Origin: DATEPR01 sp963780635
GTDB lineage: Bacteria > Actinomycetota > Actinomycetes > Mycobacteriales > Pseudonocardiaceae
DNA: 64,000 nt
Assembly (NCBI GenBank): GCA_963780635.1
Contig: CAWACW010000012.1
Coordinates: forward strand, 124,001 to 188,000
Reading direction: 5' to 3'
The translations under genes were made by a program, and so were the position numbers. The notes beneath the pieces are model-generated. The model did not search any database. It saw only the letters and a list, made by a program, of their open reading frames with translations, and was not told the origin of the DNA. Shown piece by piece: positions 46,760-54,859 of this stretch; the first letter of the stretch is position 1, and every line of letters begins with the position of its first letter.

Positions 46760-47564
46760 TCGACACCGAGCCCAGGTCGCCGAACAGCCCGGTGTAGGTG
46801 CCGGGCCCCTCGACCGGCAGCGCGGGCAGCAGTGACCCGGTGATCACCCGCTGGCCGGGTTCGAGGGCGAGACCGTGGCGGTCGAGCACCTTGGCGACCC
46901 GGGCGAGCGAGTCGTACGGACTGTCCAGCACGTCCGCGCCGGTGCCACCACTGCCGATCTCCTCCTCACCCCGCCGCAACGCGACGTGCAACGAGTCCAG
47001 GGCGATGTCCGTGTCGTGCGCCGGACCGAACACGATGCCCCAGTTGCCCAGCGAGTTGCCGATCCGGATCGGCACGCCGACGCGGCTGGGCAGACGCCGG
47101 GTGACCAACTCGAATGCCGGGTGGACCGAGGCGACCGCGGCTCGCGCCTGCTCGGACGTCACGTCCGGCCCCGCGAGACGTTCGCCGATGGTCACGCCGA
47201 TCTCGATCTCGACCGCGGGATTGGGCGCCACCTCGGCGGCGCCCAAAACGTCACCGTCCTCCCGCAGCCGGCTCGCCAGCACGTACCCGAACGGCCGGAA
47301 CCCGACGCCCATCGAGTCCCGCGCGGATCGCGTGGTCATGCCGATCTTCCAGCCACCGACGGTCTCGCCATCGGCCAGCCACGACCGCAGCACGCCGACC
47401 TGGAGCGCCAGGCCGCGTTCCGGCCCGTCGTCGCCGCTGTAGGACCGCAAGACGGCCTTGGCCGCCTCGTCGACCCGCTGCCCGTGCGCGATCTCGACGA
47501 GCGCGGCGACCGCGGCCGCGGCCGCGTCGGTGCCGGCGTCGGTGCCGCTGTCGATGCCGGTCAT
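46746..47564 (-). CDS. 2-keto-4-pentenoate hydratase-like (MhpD/FAH superfamily) enzyme
   Basis: A 272-residue FAH-fold protein. GWKIGMTTRSARDSMGVGFRP, then the metal-binding VEIEIGVTIGERL and a HPAFELVTRRLP region, match the 2-oxopent-4-enoate hydratase/oxaloacetate decarboxylase group. It probably hydrates or decarboxylates a 2-keto acid with Mg2+. The start overlaps the TPP enzyme stop (ATGA), so both come from one message that begins at the palindromic promoter near 49257. Confidence 0.87.
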   Translation of the reverse strand: MTGIDSGTDAGTDAAAAAVAALVEIAHGQRVDEAAKAVLRSYSGDDGPERGLALQVGVLRSWLADGETVGGWKIGMTTRSARDSMGVGFRPFGYVLASRLREDGDVLGAAEVAPNPAVEIEIGVTIGERLAGPDVTSEQARAAVASVHPAFELVTRRLPSRVGVPIRIGNSLGNWGIVFGPAHDTDIALDSLHVALRRGEEEIGSGGTGADVLDSPYDSLARVAKVLDRHGLALEPGQRVITGSLLPALPVEGPGTYTGLFGDLGSVSITFA

Positions 47565-49216
47565 GCGTCGATCCCGAAGTGCAGGCGACGGTAGGGGATG
47601 CTGATGACGCTGGTGGAGATTCGGACGTCGATGATCGTCGGTACCGGATCGGCCGCGTACTCCTGGGCGGCGGTTCGCAGGTCGGCCAGCGTCCGGACGA
47701 GCGAGCCACGGCCACCCAGCGCCCGGCCGACCGCACCCAGGTCCGGCGTGCTGATCCGGGCCAGGTCCGCGTCCAGTCCCTTGACCTTCGCCTTGTGGTA
47801 CTCCGCGCCCAGCAACTGGTCGTTCATCACGACGACACAGATCGGGATGCCGTAGCGCACGGCCGTCTCGAACTCGGGCAGGTGCATCATGAAGCCGGCG
47901 TCACCCTCCATCAGGAACGTGGGCCGGTTGCCGTTGGCGGCCATCGCGCCGATCGCCGTGGTGAGGCCCTGGCCGATGCAGCCGAAGTGCTGGTTGGCCA
48001 GCACCATCGAGCGGCCCCGGGTCATCAGGATGGTGGAGAAGCAGATGTTCTGGCCGCCACCGATGACGAGCCCGACATCGGAGGGCATCACCTCGTCCAG
48101 CACGCGGCACACGTCGCGCGGGTCGACCGTGCCGGGGTCCAGCTCGTACTCCTGCGGGTCGTCGAATGCGGCTGCGAGGCGCTCCTTGACCTCGGGCGTG
48201 CGGTAGCCGGTCTCCCGGAAGCCCCGGCCGACGAGTGCGTTGTGCAGCAGCTCGGTGCCGATGGTGGCGTCAGCGTGCACGTACACGTCGGCCTGCCGCC
48301 CGTCGCCCATCACGATGTGCGGCTTGACGTCGATCTGGACGAACTTCGCGCCGGGGAACAGGTAGCCGTGCTCGGTGGTGTACTTGTTCAGACCGGCACC
48401 GATGGCGATCACGCAGTCTGCCTCCTGGAACAGCTCCATCGCTGTCCGCGTGGCGTAGAGGCCGGAGATGCCGACGTGGTACTCGTCCTCGTTGAGCCAG
48501 GTCTTGGCCATCAGCGTGGTGGCGACGAGCGCCCCGGAGTTCTCCGCCAGCGCCAGGATCGCCTGGCCGGCGCCCGACCGCATCGCGCCTCGGCCGACGA
48601 TGACGACCGGCCTGGTCGATGCCGCGACGATGTCGGCGGCCGCGTCGACAGCGGCCGGGTTCGGGTAGACCGGCGCCGCGGTGAGCAGCTCGGTGGACGG
48701 CGTGTACGTCTCGTCGTCGTCGAACGGGCGCTGCTGCACGTCCATCGGAGCACTGATCATGATCGGCCGGGACTCGGTCCGCGCCAGGTAGAACGCCTGC
48801 TGCACGATCTCGAAGGCCTGGTCCGCCCGGGCCAGCTGCAGGTAGCCGGTCTCGCAGGCCTCCGCGAAGCGCTTCTGGTCCAGCCGCTGCACGTACGAGT
48901 CGTCACCCAGCGGCGACTCGCCGCAGAACACCACCAACGGTGTCCGGGCCCGGCTGGCCACCAGGAGTGTCGTGGCCAGTTGGGCCACACCGGGGCCGCT
49001 CGTGGTGGTCGCGACGCCAGGCGCGCCGTCGGGCGACATCCTGCCCCACCCGTCGGCCATCGCCAGGCCGCCACCTTCGTGCCGCACCTCGAACAGCTGG
49101 ACCCCCAGGCTGGCGAGCCCGGCCATCCAGTACATGTTGGCGTCGCCCATCATGCCGAACACGCCCGTCGTTCCTTCGGCGGCGAACGCCTTCGCCATCG
49201 CCTCGTACACCTTCAT
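47561..49216 (-). CDS. thiamine-diphosphate-dependent enzyme (acetolactate-synthase-like)
   Basis: A 551-residue TPP enzyme. The catalytic Glu is in VRHEGGGLAMADGWGR. The TPP-binding block is MEGDAGFMMHLPE followed by VVVMNDQL, equivalent to GDG-x25-NN. The middle domain PVVIVGRGAMRSGAGQAI looks like the FAD/ADP-binding region of ALS-type proteins. ATG at 49216 with AAAGGA upstream. It could decarboxylate a 2-keto acid made or used by the coupled hydratase. An operator-like TTGTATG-N7-CATACAA lies 41 bp upstream. Confidence 0.9.
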   Translation of the reverse strand: MKVYEAMAKAFAAEGTTGVFGMMGDANMYWMAGLASLGVQLFEVRHEGGGLAMADGWGRMSPDGAPGVATTTSGPGVAQLATTLLVASRARTPLVVFCGESPLGDDSYVQRLDQKRFAEACETGYLQLARADQAFEIVQQAFYLARTESRPIMISAPMDVQQRPFDDDETYTPSTELLTAAPVYPNPAAVDAAADIVAASTRPVVIVGRGAMRSGAGQAILALAENSGALVATTLMAKTWLNEDEYHVGISGLYATRTAMELFQEADCVIAIGAGLNKYTTEHGYLFPGAKFVQIDVKPHIVMGDGRQADVYVHADATIGTELLHNALVGRGFRETGYRTPEVKERLAAAFDDPQEYELDPGTVDPRDVCRVLDEVMPSDVGLVIGGGQNICFSTILMTRGRSMVLANQHFGCIGQGLTTAIGAMAANGNRPTFLMEGDAGFMMHLPEFETAVRYGIPICVVVMNDQLLGAEYHKAKVKGLDADLARISTPDLGAVGRALGGRGSLVRTLADLRTAAQEYAADPVPTIIDVRISTSVISIPYRRLHFGIDA

Positions 49217-49256
49217 CGAGCTGTCCTTTCGGGGTGCCGGGTAGCGTCGCGCAAGA

Positions 49257-49277
49257 TTGTATGTGATTAGCATACAA
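49257..49277. promoter_or_regulatory. GntR-type operator TTGTATG-N7-CATACAA
   Basis: A perfect 7-bp inverted repeat with a 7-bp centre, between the divergent TPP-enzyme operon and the GntR gene. It fits the shared element TTGYATRY-N6-CATAY seen before other genes of this region. A GTATAC half-like site (49393-49398) lies closer to the GntR gene. Confidence 0.7.
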
Positions 49278-49435
49278 CAGGAATGTGATGTCGCCTAAGT
49301 CGCGTTGGTCTGCCTAGCCCGGCGGATCCGTACGATCGCAGTGATGCTGCGCCAGCTACCGGGGAGCGGTATCGTGGGTTGACGTTCCAGCTGTATACGA
49401 TCGCCGGAACAGTGAGGACGACGAGGAGACCGCTG

Positions 49436-50155
49436 ATGGTGAGCCGAGCGACTGGCGCGACGACGAGTGTGTCGGAGGTGCTCGCGAGCGCGACGCTGGA
49501 CAGTGCGTCGCCGACCCGCGGCAACATGCCCGACGAGGTCGCGCACGTGCTCCGCGAAGCGATCCTGGATGGCCTGCTGCCGTCGGGAACCTGGCTGCGC
49601 GAGGCCGAGGTCGCCCGCGAACTGAAGGTCAGCCGCACCCCGGTGCGCGACGCGTTCCGGATCCTGGCCGCCGAAGGCCTGGTGAACATCAATGCCAACC
49701 AGGGCGCGATGGTCAGCGCGATGACCAGTGACGACGTGATCGAGCTCTACGTGATGCGCTCGACACTGGAGGGTCTGGCCGCCCGGCTCGCCGCGCGCCG
49801 GGCTCCCCAGCGCTGTCTGGAGGAGTTCGCCAGGCTGATCCCGGAGATGAAGCGCGCCGGCCAGGAGGAGCGCTACTCCGACCTGGCCAGGATGAACTTC
49901 CAGTTCCACGACATCGTGCTGCGCGGGGCAGGCAACCGTTACCTGGAGCGCGCCCTTGGCCAGATCCAGAACGCCTCGCGCCGGTTCCCCGACCCGACGC
50001 TCGGCCTGCCCGGCCGCTCCACGGAGTCCATCGACGAGCACATCAAGCTCGCCGACGCGATCAGCATGGGCAACGCGGACGAGGCAGAGACGCTGGCCGT
50101 CGCGCACATGCGACGGCTGTCCGAGTTGCGCATCCGGATGCTGCTCAACCCCTGA
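49436..50155 (+). CDS. GntR-family regulator, FadR subfamily
   Basis: 239 residues. The winged helix is at about 32-95 (VLREAILDGLLPSGTWLREAEVARELKVSRTPVRDAFRIL), followed by an FCD effector domain with metal-ligand candidates (MNFQFHDIVLRGAGN, IDEHIKLADAI, VAHMRRL). The ATG at 49436 is preceded by GAGGAG. It is surrounded by operator-like TTGYATRY-N6-CATAY elements, so it is the best candidate for the master regulator of the 47-64 kb catabolic genes, responding to a carboxylic acid. Confidence 0.92.
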   Translation: MVSRATGATTSVSEVLASATLDSASPTRGNMPDEVAHVLREAILDGLLPSGTWLREAEVARELKVSRTPVRDAFRILAAEGLVNINANQGAMVSAMTSDDVIELYVMRSTLEGLAARLAARRAPQRCLEEFARLIPEMKRAGQEERYSDLARMNFQFHDIVLRGAGNRYLERALGQIQNASRRFPDPTLGLPGRSTESIDEHIKLADAISMGNADEAETLAVAHMRRLSELRIRMLLNP

Positions 50156-50261
50156 CCGGGCTACCGCCGCGACCTCGGGACCACAGCGGCACAGCGGAGG
50201 AACCGGCCGTCCGCTTCGGACTCCGGCGATCCGGAACCGGGCGGTCACAGCACGAGCCGGG

Positions 50262-50287
50262 CCGCCCGGCCGGGCAAGGCCGGGCGG
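50262..50287. terminator. bidirectional terminator hairpin
   Basis: A perfect 10-bp G+C stem (CCGCCCGGCC / GGCCGGGCGG) with a 6-nt loop, between the convergent GntR and MmgE/PrpD genes. Confidence 0.8.
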
Positions 50288-50348
50288 AGCCAGACCGGAC
50301 GAAGCCATGCCGCTGCCGATCACCGGCGGCCAGGGCGACGGTGATCGG

Positions 50349-51752
50349 TCACCACGGTGCACGGTCCGCCGTGCGGGCGAAGTCGGCGAGGGTGGCGGTC
50401 AGCACAGCCATGTCCGGTGCGTCCTCGATACCGGACCAGGCGGTGCGGATCCGGTCGCGCTGCTCGTCGGGCACGATCCCGTGGCAGGCGCGCCGGAACT
50501 TGGCCTCGACGTCGGCATCCGTCATCGGGTTGCCCGGGTGGCCCTTCGGGTAGGTGACCTCACGCCGGAATTCGACGCCATCGGTGCGCACCACGCGGAT
50601 GCTCACCCGCGGATCCGCGCTCATCGCACTGCCCTGCCGGTACCCGGCGGTGAACTCGGGGTTCTCCGTCACGGCCACCTTGGCCATCACGGGCCGCAGC
50701 GCGGGATCGGCGATCCGCTCCGGCCGGAACGAGTCCAGCGTGATGTCGCCGTCGACCAACGCGGTCGCCAGCAGGTAGGGCAGGCTGTGGTCGGCCGTCT
50801 CCCGGTTGTGCGGGTCCCAGCACGATGGGTCCGATCCGATCGCGTTCACCAGTACCCGGTAGGCCTCGACCTCGATCGACACGATGTCCTCGATCGGGGC
50901 GAACCGCCCGACCTCGGGCAGCACGGCGAGCAGCGCCTGGGAGTGGCCCTCGGCCGGATAGTGCTTCAGGTGCGACACCTCGATCACCATCGGCCCGCCG
51001 GCGTCGGCAGGCAGCGTCAGGTCGAACGGGCCGGTGACCTGATCGAAGACACCGGCCGTGCCAGCGAAAGGTTCGGCGGGACCGGTCATGCCGCAGCCGG
51101 CCAGCCGTGCCGCGTCGATGCCATGCATGACGGCCGCGCTGGTCGCGGCCCCCTTCCAGCCCGACAGCGTGCCTCGGCGGGTGACCAGCAACGGGATGGC
51201 GGGCACGATCGCGAGCGACACGGCCTGGCCGAGTTGCTCTGGGGTCAACCCGGCGAGCGTGCCCGCGGCGAGTGCGGTCGCCACTGTCATGAACAAGCCC
51301 TGGTCCCAGCCGCGCGGGTACGCCTCGGCGACGCGGCCCAGGCCGCCCAGCACTTCGTACGCCAGGATCATCGCCGCGAACACGTCCGCACCGGACCGCT
51401 GGTACGCCTCCCCCGCGGCGACGACGCCGCCGATCAGATCGGACGGGTGCCCGCCACCCCGGGCGAGCATCCCGTCGTTCCAGTCCAGGCTGCGGATCAT
51501 CACGGTGTTGGCCATCGCGGCAAAGCCGATCGACGAGCGCGCGCCAGTGCCGAACACGGTCGCCGCCGGCTCGCCCCGGACACCGGTTGCCACCCGCACC
51601 GCGGCCTGTGCCGACTCGGTGAAGTGTCCGGCGACCGCACAGCCGATCGCGTCCACGAGATGACGCACCGCCGCGGCACGGGTCTGCCGCGACACGTCGT
51701 CGAGCCGGAACGCCGTCGCATAGTCGACGAGCTGCGCGGTGACCGTGTCCAT
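50349..51752 (-). CDS. MmgE/PrpD-family protein
   Basis: 467 residues with the MmgE/PrpD all-helical N-terminal domain (RHLVDAIGCAVAGH, SLDWNDGMLARGGGHPSD, AYPRGWDQGLFM) and an alpha/beta C-terminal part (KHYPAEGHSQALL). Family members dehydrate or decarboxylate polycarboxylates (2-methylcitrate dehydratase, cis-aconitate decarboxylase). AAGGGG precedes the ATG. It is third in the CoA transferase-MaoC-MmgE direction and closely resembles the second copy at 63475. Confidence 0.9.
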   Translation of the reverse strand: MDTVTAQLVDYATAFRLDDVSRQTRAAAVRHLVDAIGCAVAGHFTESAQAAVRVATGVRGEPAATVFGTGARSSIGFAAMANTVMIRSLDWNDGMLARGGGHPSDLIGGVVAAGEAYQRSGADVFAAMILAYEVLGGLGRVAEAYPRGWDQGLFMTVATALAAGTLAGLTPEQLGQAVSLAIVPAIPLLVTRRGTLSGWKGAATSAAVMHGIDAARLAGCGMTGPAEPFAGTAGVFDQVTGPFDLTLPADAGGPMVIEVSHLKHYPAEGHSQALLAVLPEVGRFAPIEDIVSIEVEAYRVLVNAIGSDPSCWDPHNRETADHSLPYLLATALVDGDITLDSFRPERIADPALRPVMAKVAVTENPEFTAGYRQGSAMSADPRVSIRVVRTDGVEFRREVTYPKGHPGNPMTDADVEAKFRRACHGIVPDEQRDRIRTAWSGIEDAPDMAVLTATLADFARTADRAPW

Positions 51753-51775
51753 CCGGGTTCCCCTTCGCCGTGGTG

Positions 51776-52183
51776 TCAGTCGGTGATGTCGCCCTCGGCG
51801 TAGCCCACGAAGACCCGGCGCCCCTCGGTGGTGGCCACCAGGACGTCGACCCGCATGGTCGGCGGGTCGAATCCGGTGACCTCGGCCGTCACGGTGAGTT
51901 CGTCGCCAGGATTGACGACCGCGGTGAACCGCCCGCCGAACCGCCGCAGCCGCTCGGTGCCGTAGATCCCCGCGACCAGTCTGCCCGCCACGCCCATCGT
52001 CCACATGCCCGGCGCGAACACCGACGGGTGCCCGGCGGCCTTGGCCGCGATCTCGTCGGTGTGCAGGACCGAGAAGTCACCGCTGGCCCCGCAGAACCGG
52101 ACGATCTGGGTGCGGGTCAACGGATCGACGTGTCCGAGGTCGAGGTGGTCGCCGACGGAGTACGAAGTGGACGGGTGCGTCAT
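51776..52183 (-). CDS. MaoC-like hotdog dehydratase
   Basis: A 135-residue single hotdog domain: IVRFCGASGDFSVLHTDEIAAKAAGHPSVFAPGMWTMG carries the hydratase-2 Asp and His (GDFSVLH) of R-specific enoyl-CoA hydratases. The start is the ATG at 52183, coupled to the CoA transferase stop (ATGA); an upstream extension has no homology. It probably hydrates or dehydrates an acyl-CoA made by the CoA transferase. Confidence 0.87.
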   Translation of the reverse strand: MTHPSTSYSVGDHLDLGHVDPLTRTQIVRFCGASGDFSVLHTDEIAAKAAGHPSVFAPGMWTMGVAGRLVAGIYGTERLRRFGGRFTAVVNPGDELTVTAEVTGFDPPTMRVDVLVATTEGRRVFVGYAEGDITD

Positions 52184-53598
52184 GCCGACGGCACAGCCAG
52201 GTCGGGGGACACCTCGAACGCCATGTCGGTGAGCTGCCGGATGTCGTCCGCCGTGAAGCCGGGAGCCATCCGCTCCAGCCGAAAACCGTTGTCGTGCCAA
52301 CGGAAGATGGCCACATCGGTGACGATCACGTCGACGCACCGGGGTGCGGTGATCGGGAACGTGCAGCGCTTCATCAGCTTGGAACTGCCGTCCCTGGCCA
52401 GCTGCTCGACCAGGATGATCAGCTCGGTGTCCGCGGCGGCCAGGTCCATCGCGCCGCCGATGCCGCCCGCGGCCATCTGCGGGCTCTTCCAGTTGGCCAG
52501 GTTGCCTTCCCCGTCCACCTGGAACGCTCCCAGCAGCACCGAGTTGACCTTGCCGCTGCGGGCCATCGCGAATGCTTCCACGGTGTCGAAGAAGGCGGCA
52601 CCCTTGTCGATGGCGACGTAGTTCCCGCTGGCGTTGTAGAGGTCCTCGTCCACGCCGGGCGTGTCACCCCGGCCCGCCGACGCGATGACCTTGCCGTAGC
52701 CCATCAGACCGTTCTCCGAGTGCATGACGACGTCGTCGCGGTCCTCGACGAAGTTGGAGACCAGCGTCGGCAGGCCAGCGCCGAGGTTCGCGTAGCCGGG
52801 CTTGAGGATCGAGGCCGCCCACTGCGCCATCTCGGCGCGGGTCAGTGCCTGCTTGCCCAGATAGGTCTTGCCGGTCGAGGAATCCCGGCGCGGCAGCACC
52901 GGCGCTCGCGGACCGGACGTCACCGGAACGGTGCTGAGCACGACGCGGTCGACGTAGATCCCGGGCAGGTCGACGTCCTCCGGGGCGATCTCACCGACCT
53001 CGACGATCTCCTGCACCTCCACGATCGCGATCCGGGCGGCCTTGGCGCACACCGGGTTGATGTTCAGGCTCGCACCGCGGAACTGGACGTTGCCCGCCCT
53101 GTCGGCGCGCCACGCCTGGAGGAACGCGAAGTCGACCCGCAGCCCCTTCTCCAGCACGTACTCGACGCCGTCGAACTCGCGGATCTCCTTACCGGCGGCC
53201 AGTTCCGTACCGACACCGGTGCGGGTGTAGAACGCCGGGATCTGGCTGCCGCCCGCGCGCAGCCGCTCGACCAGCACGCCCATCGACACCATCTCGACCT
53301 CGAGCTCGCCGGAGTAGATCTTCTCGTCGACGGCCGACCGCTCCCCCGCTCGCGAGGCGAACGCGGCGATGAGCTTGCGCACCTGGCCGTTGCCGACCAG
53401 ACCGTAACCGCCGCGCGAGCCGTTGGCGGGATCCAGCACGAGGCAGGCGATCTCCAGGTCCCGCACACCCTTGTCCGCGACGGCCGCCGTCAGGCTACGC
53501 GGAAACCGGTGCCAGCGACCGAATCCCGTGATGGCCAGGGTGGCGCCGTCCGGGATGTCAGCGACGGCCTCGTCCGGCGATGCGACCACCTTGTCCAT
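52180..53598 (-). CDS. fused two-subunit CoA transferase (SCOT/glutaconate family I)
   Basis: 472 residues joining the A subunit (about 1-245) and B subunit (about 265-472) in one chain. The catalytic Glu is in the HSENGLMGYG motif. The A half shows SQIPAFYTRTGVGTELA and EIREFDGVEYVLE, and the B half AMDLAAADTELIILV. It moves CoA between a succinyl/acyl-CoA and an organic acid. GAGGAG precedes the ATG. The TTGCATAC element at 53629 is 31 bp upstream. First gene of a unit with MaoC and MmgE/PrpD. Confidence 0.92.
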   Translation of the reverse strand: MDKVVASPDEAVADIPDGATLAITGFGRWHRFPRSLTAAVADKGVRDLEIACLVLDPANGSRGGYGLVGNGQVRKLIAAFASRAGERSAVDEKIYSGELEVEMVSMGVLVERLRAGGSQIPAFYTRTGVGTELAAGKEIREFDGVEYVLEKGLRVDFAFLQAWRADRAGNVQFRGASLNINPVCAKAARIAIVEVQEIVEVGEIAPEDVDLPGIYVDRVVLSTVPVTSGPRAPVLPRRDSSTGKTYLGKQALTRAEMAQWAASILKPGYANLGAGLPTLVSNFVEDRDDVVMHSENGLMGYGKVIASAGRGDTPGVDEDLYNASGNYVAIDKGAAFFDTVEAFAMARSGKVNSVLLGAFQVDGEGNLANWKSPQMAAGGIGGAMDLAAADTELIILVEQLARDGSSKLMKRCTFPITAPRCVDVIVTDVAIFRWHDNGFRLERMAPGFTADDIRQLTDMAFEVSPDLAVPSA

Positions 53599-53628
53599 TC
53601 CGCACTCCTCTTTCGTCGTCGGCAAGGA

Positions 53629-53648
53629 TTGCATACTGCGTGAATACT
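53629..53648. promoter_or_regulatory. GntR-type element TTGCATAC-N6-AATACT
   Basis: Located just before the CoA transferase (31 bp) in the shared GntR motif, with one mismatch in the second half (A for C). It also lies 19 bp from the end of the EthD-like gene. Confidence 0.55.
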
Positions 53649-53671
53649 CTAGGTTCGGCGCCGTCGCACTG

Positions 53672-54229
53672 TCAACGACCGGCACGTTCGCCGGCGGGCG
53701 TCAGGACGAGCCGCCACGGTGACTCCGGTGTGCACCGCTCATCCACGCCGTGCAGCGCGACGAACCGCGGTGCGGCCGCTGCGGACATGTCGTGGTGCAG
53801 GACGAACCGCGTCCACGGCCGGCCGGCTGCGGGTGTCGAGCCACCGGACAGTCCGATCGGGCCGGACCCACACTCGCCTGCCGGCCCGGTCGTCCGCCAG
53901 AAGCCGCGCCACAGCGGGCGGGCGTGCCGATGCCAGACATCGGGTTTCGGAGTGTACGTCGGCCGAGGTCCGGCCGATCGATTCAGGTAGCCGTCCACAG
54001 CCGACTCGCCGGCCAGCGAATAGCAGGCCAGCCGATCCGGACCGGGCTCCGTAGCGGGGTCCCGACGGGTCACGCGCCAGCGCGTGCAGCCGGTGAAACC
54101 CGCGTTGTGCCGGAGCACCTCGGGTGCGTGTACGTCACGGTAGAACGTGTCGAACCGCTCCGCGTCGGCCGGGGTGATGTCCGGATCGAGCGTCAACCCG
54201 ACCACATACCACCACGCGGCGACCGTCAT
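53672..54229 (-). CDS. EthD/dimeric alpha-beta-barrel-like protein
   Basis: 185 residues. The first half looks like a ferredoxin-like (EthD) domain: VGLTLDPDITPADAERFDTFYRDVHAPEVLRHN and CTRWRVTRRD. A Pro/Gly-rich linker leads to a second strand-rich part (RPWTRFVLHHDMSAAAAPRFVAL). Function unknown. The start overlaps the Ddn-like stop (ATGA), so the two are co-expressed. Its role in the catabolic region is inference. Confidence 0.6.
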   Translation of the reverse strand: MTVAAWWYVVGLTLDPDITPADAERFDTFYRDVHAPEVLRHNAGFTGCTRWRVTRRDPATEPGPDRLACYSLAGESAVDGYLNRSAGPRPTYTPKPDVWHRHARPLWRGFWRTTGPAGECGSGPIGLSGGSTPAAGRPWTRFVLHHDMSAAAAPRFVALHGVDERCTPESPWRLVLTPAGERAGR

Positions 54230-54657
54230 GCCCGATCCCGGCGCTCCAGCATGATGACCGGGATCTCCCGGTCGCCGGACTTCACCTCGTAGGACTGGCG
54301 GACCGGCCAGGTGGTCTTCTCCCGCTCCCAGATCTGCGCCCGCTCGGCGCCGTCGAGGATCCGCGCGTGGGCGGCGAACGACTCGGTGCCGATCTCCACT
54401 GTCACGTCCGGGTGTGCGCACACGTTGTAGTACCAGTCGGGATGGCGGGTCAGGCCGCGGTTCGTCGCGAACACCGCGACGACGCCATCGCCGATCGGCT
54501 GGTAGCGCATCGGGTTGATCCGCGGCTGCCCCGACCGCGCTCCGACGGTGTGCAGCAGGAGCAGCGGTGCGCCCGGTGCGACGTTGCTGGGCACGTCGCC
54601 GCCGTTCGCGTGGAACTGGGCGATGATGCCCGGGTTCCGGGGGTTCTGGTCGGTCAT
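54226..54657 (-). CDS. deazaflavin-dependent (Ddn-like) nitroreductase family protein
   Basis: A 143-residue split-barrel F420-binding protein: LLLLHTVGARSGQPRINPMRYQPI, VVAVFATNRGLTRHPDWYYN and ERAQIWEREKTTW match Ddn/Rv3547-type proteins. The ATG at 54657 has GGAGGAAG upstream. These enzymes reduce quinones or nitro compounds with F420H2. First gene of a unit with the EthD-like protein; TTGTATAC lies 14 bp before its start. Confidence 0.88.
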   Translation of the reverse strand: MTDQNPRNPGIIAQFHANGGDVPSNVAPGAPLLLLHTVGARSGQPRINPMRYQPIGDGVVAVFATNRGLTRHPDWYYNVCAHPDVTVEIGTESFAAHARILDGAERAQIWEREKTTWPVRQSYEVKSGDREIPVIMLERRDRA

Positions 54658-54670
54658 GCCGCTTCCTCCG

Positions 54671-54690
54671 TTGTATACGTATGGCATACG
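54671..54690. promoter_or_regulatory. GntR-type element TTGTATAC-N6-CATACG
   Basis: TTGTATACGTATGGCATACG is the closest copy to the consensus, 14 bp upstream of the Ddn-like start, in the divergent region with the TPP decarboxylase. It also contains GTATAC/GTATG palindromes. Confidence 0.7.
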
Positions 54691-54851
54691 CTAGTTCTCG
54701 GGCCGTGACCACGTCAATGCCCGGTCAATCACGTAGGTCTTGGTGGTTGATCCTACGGGGACAGCGGGCTAACGTACAGGTTACATGCAATTTGTGGACC
54801 ACGTTCGGCGTCCGCAGTCGGTGCCCGAGTGGAGTGAGACAGGGGAGCACA

Positions 54852-54859
54852 TTGCATAC
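54852..54859. promoter_or_regulatory. half-site TTGCATAC on the TTG start codon
   Basis: The same TTGCATAC sequence overlaps the predicted TTG start of the TPP decarboxylase gene; the second half-site is absent. A reverse-oriented half ACATGCAA lies at 54783-54790. Weak. Confidence 0.3.
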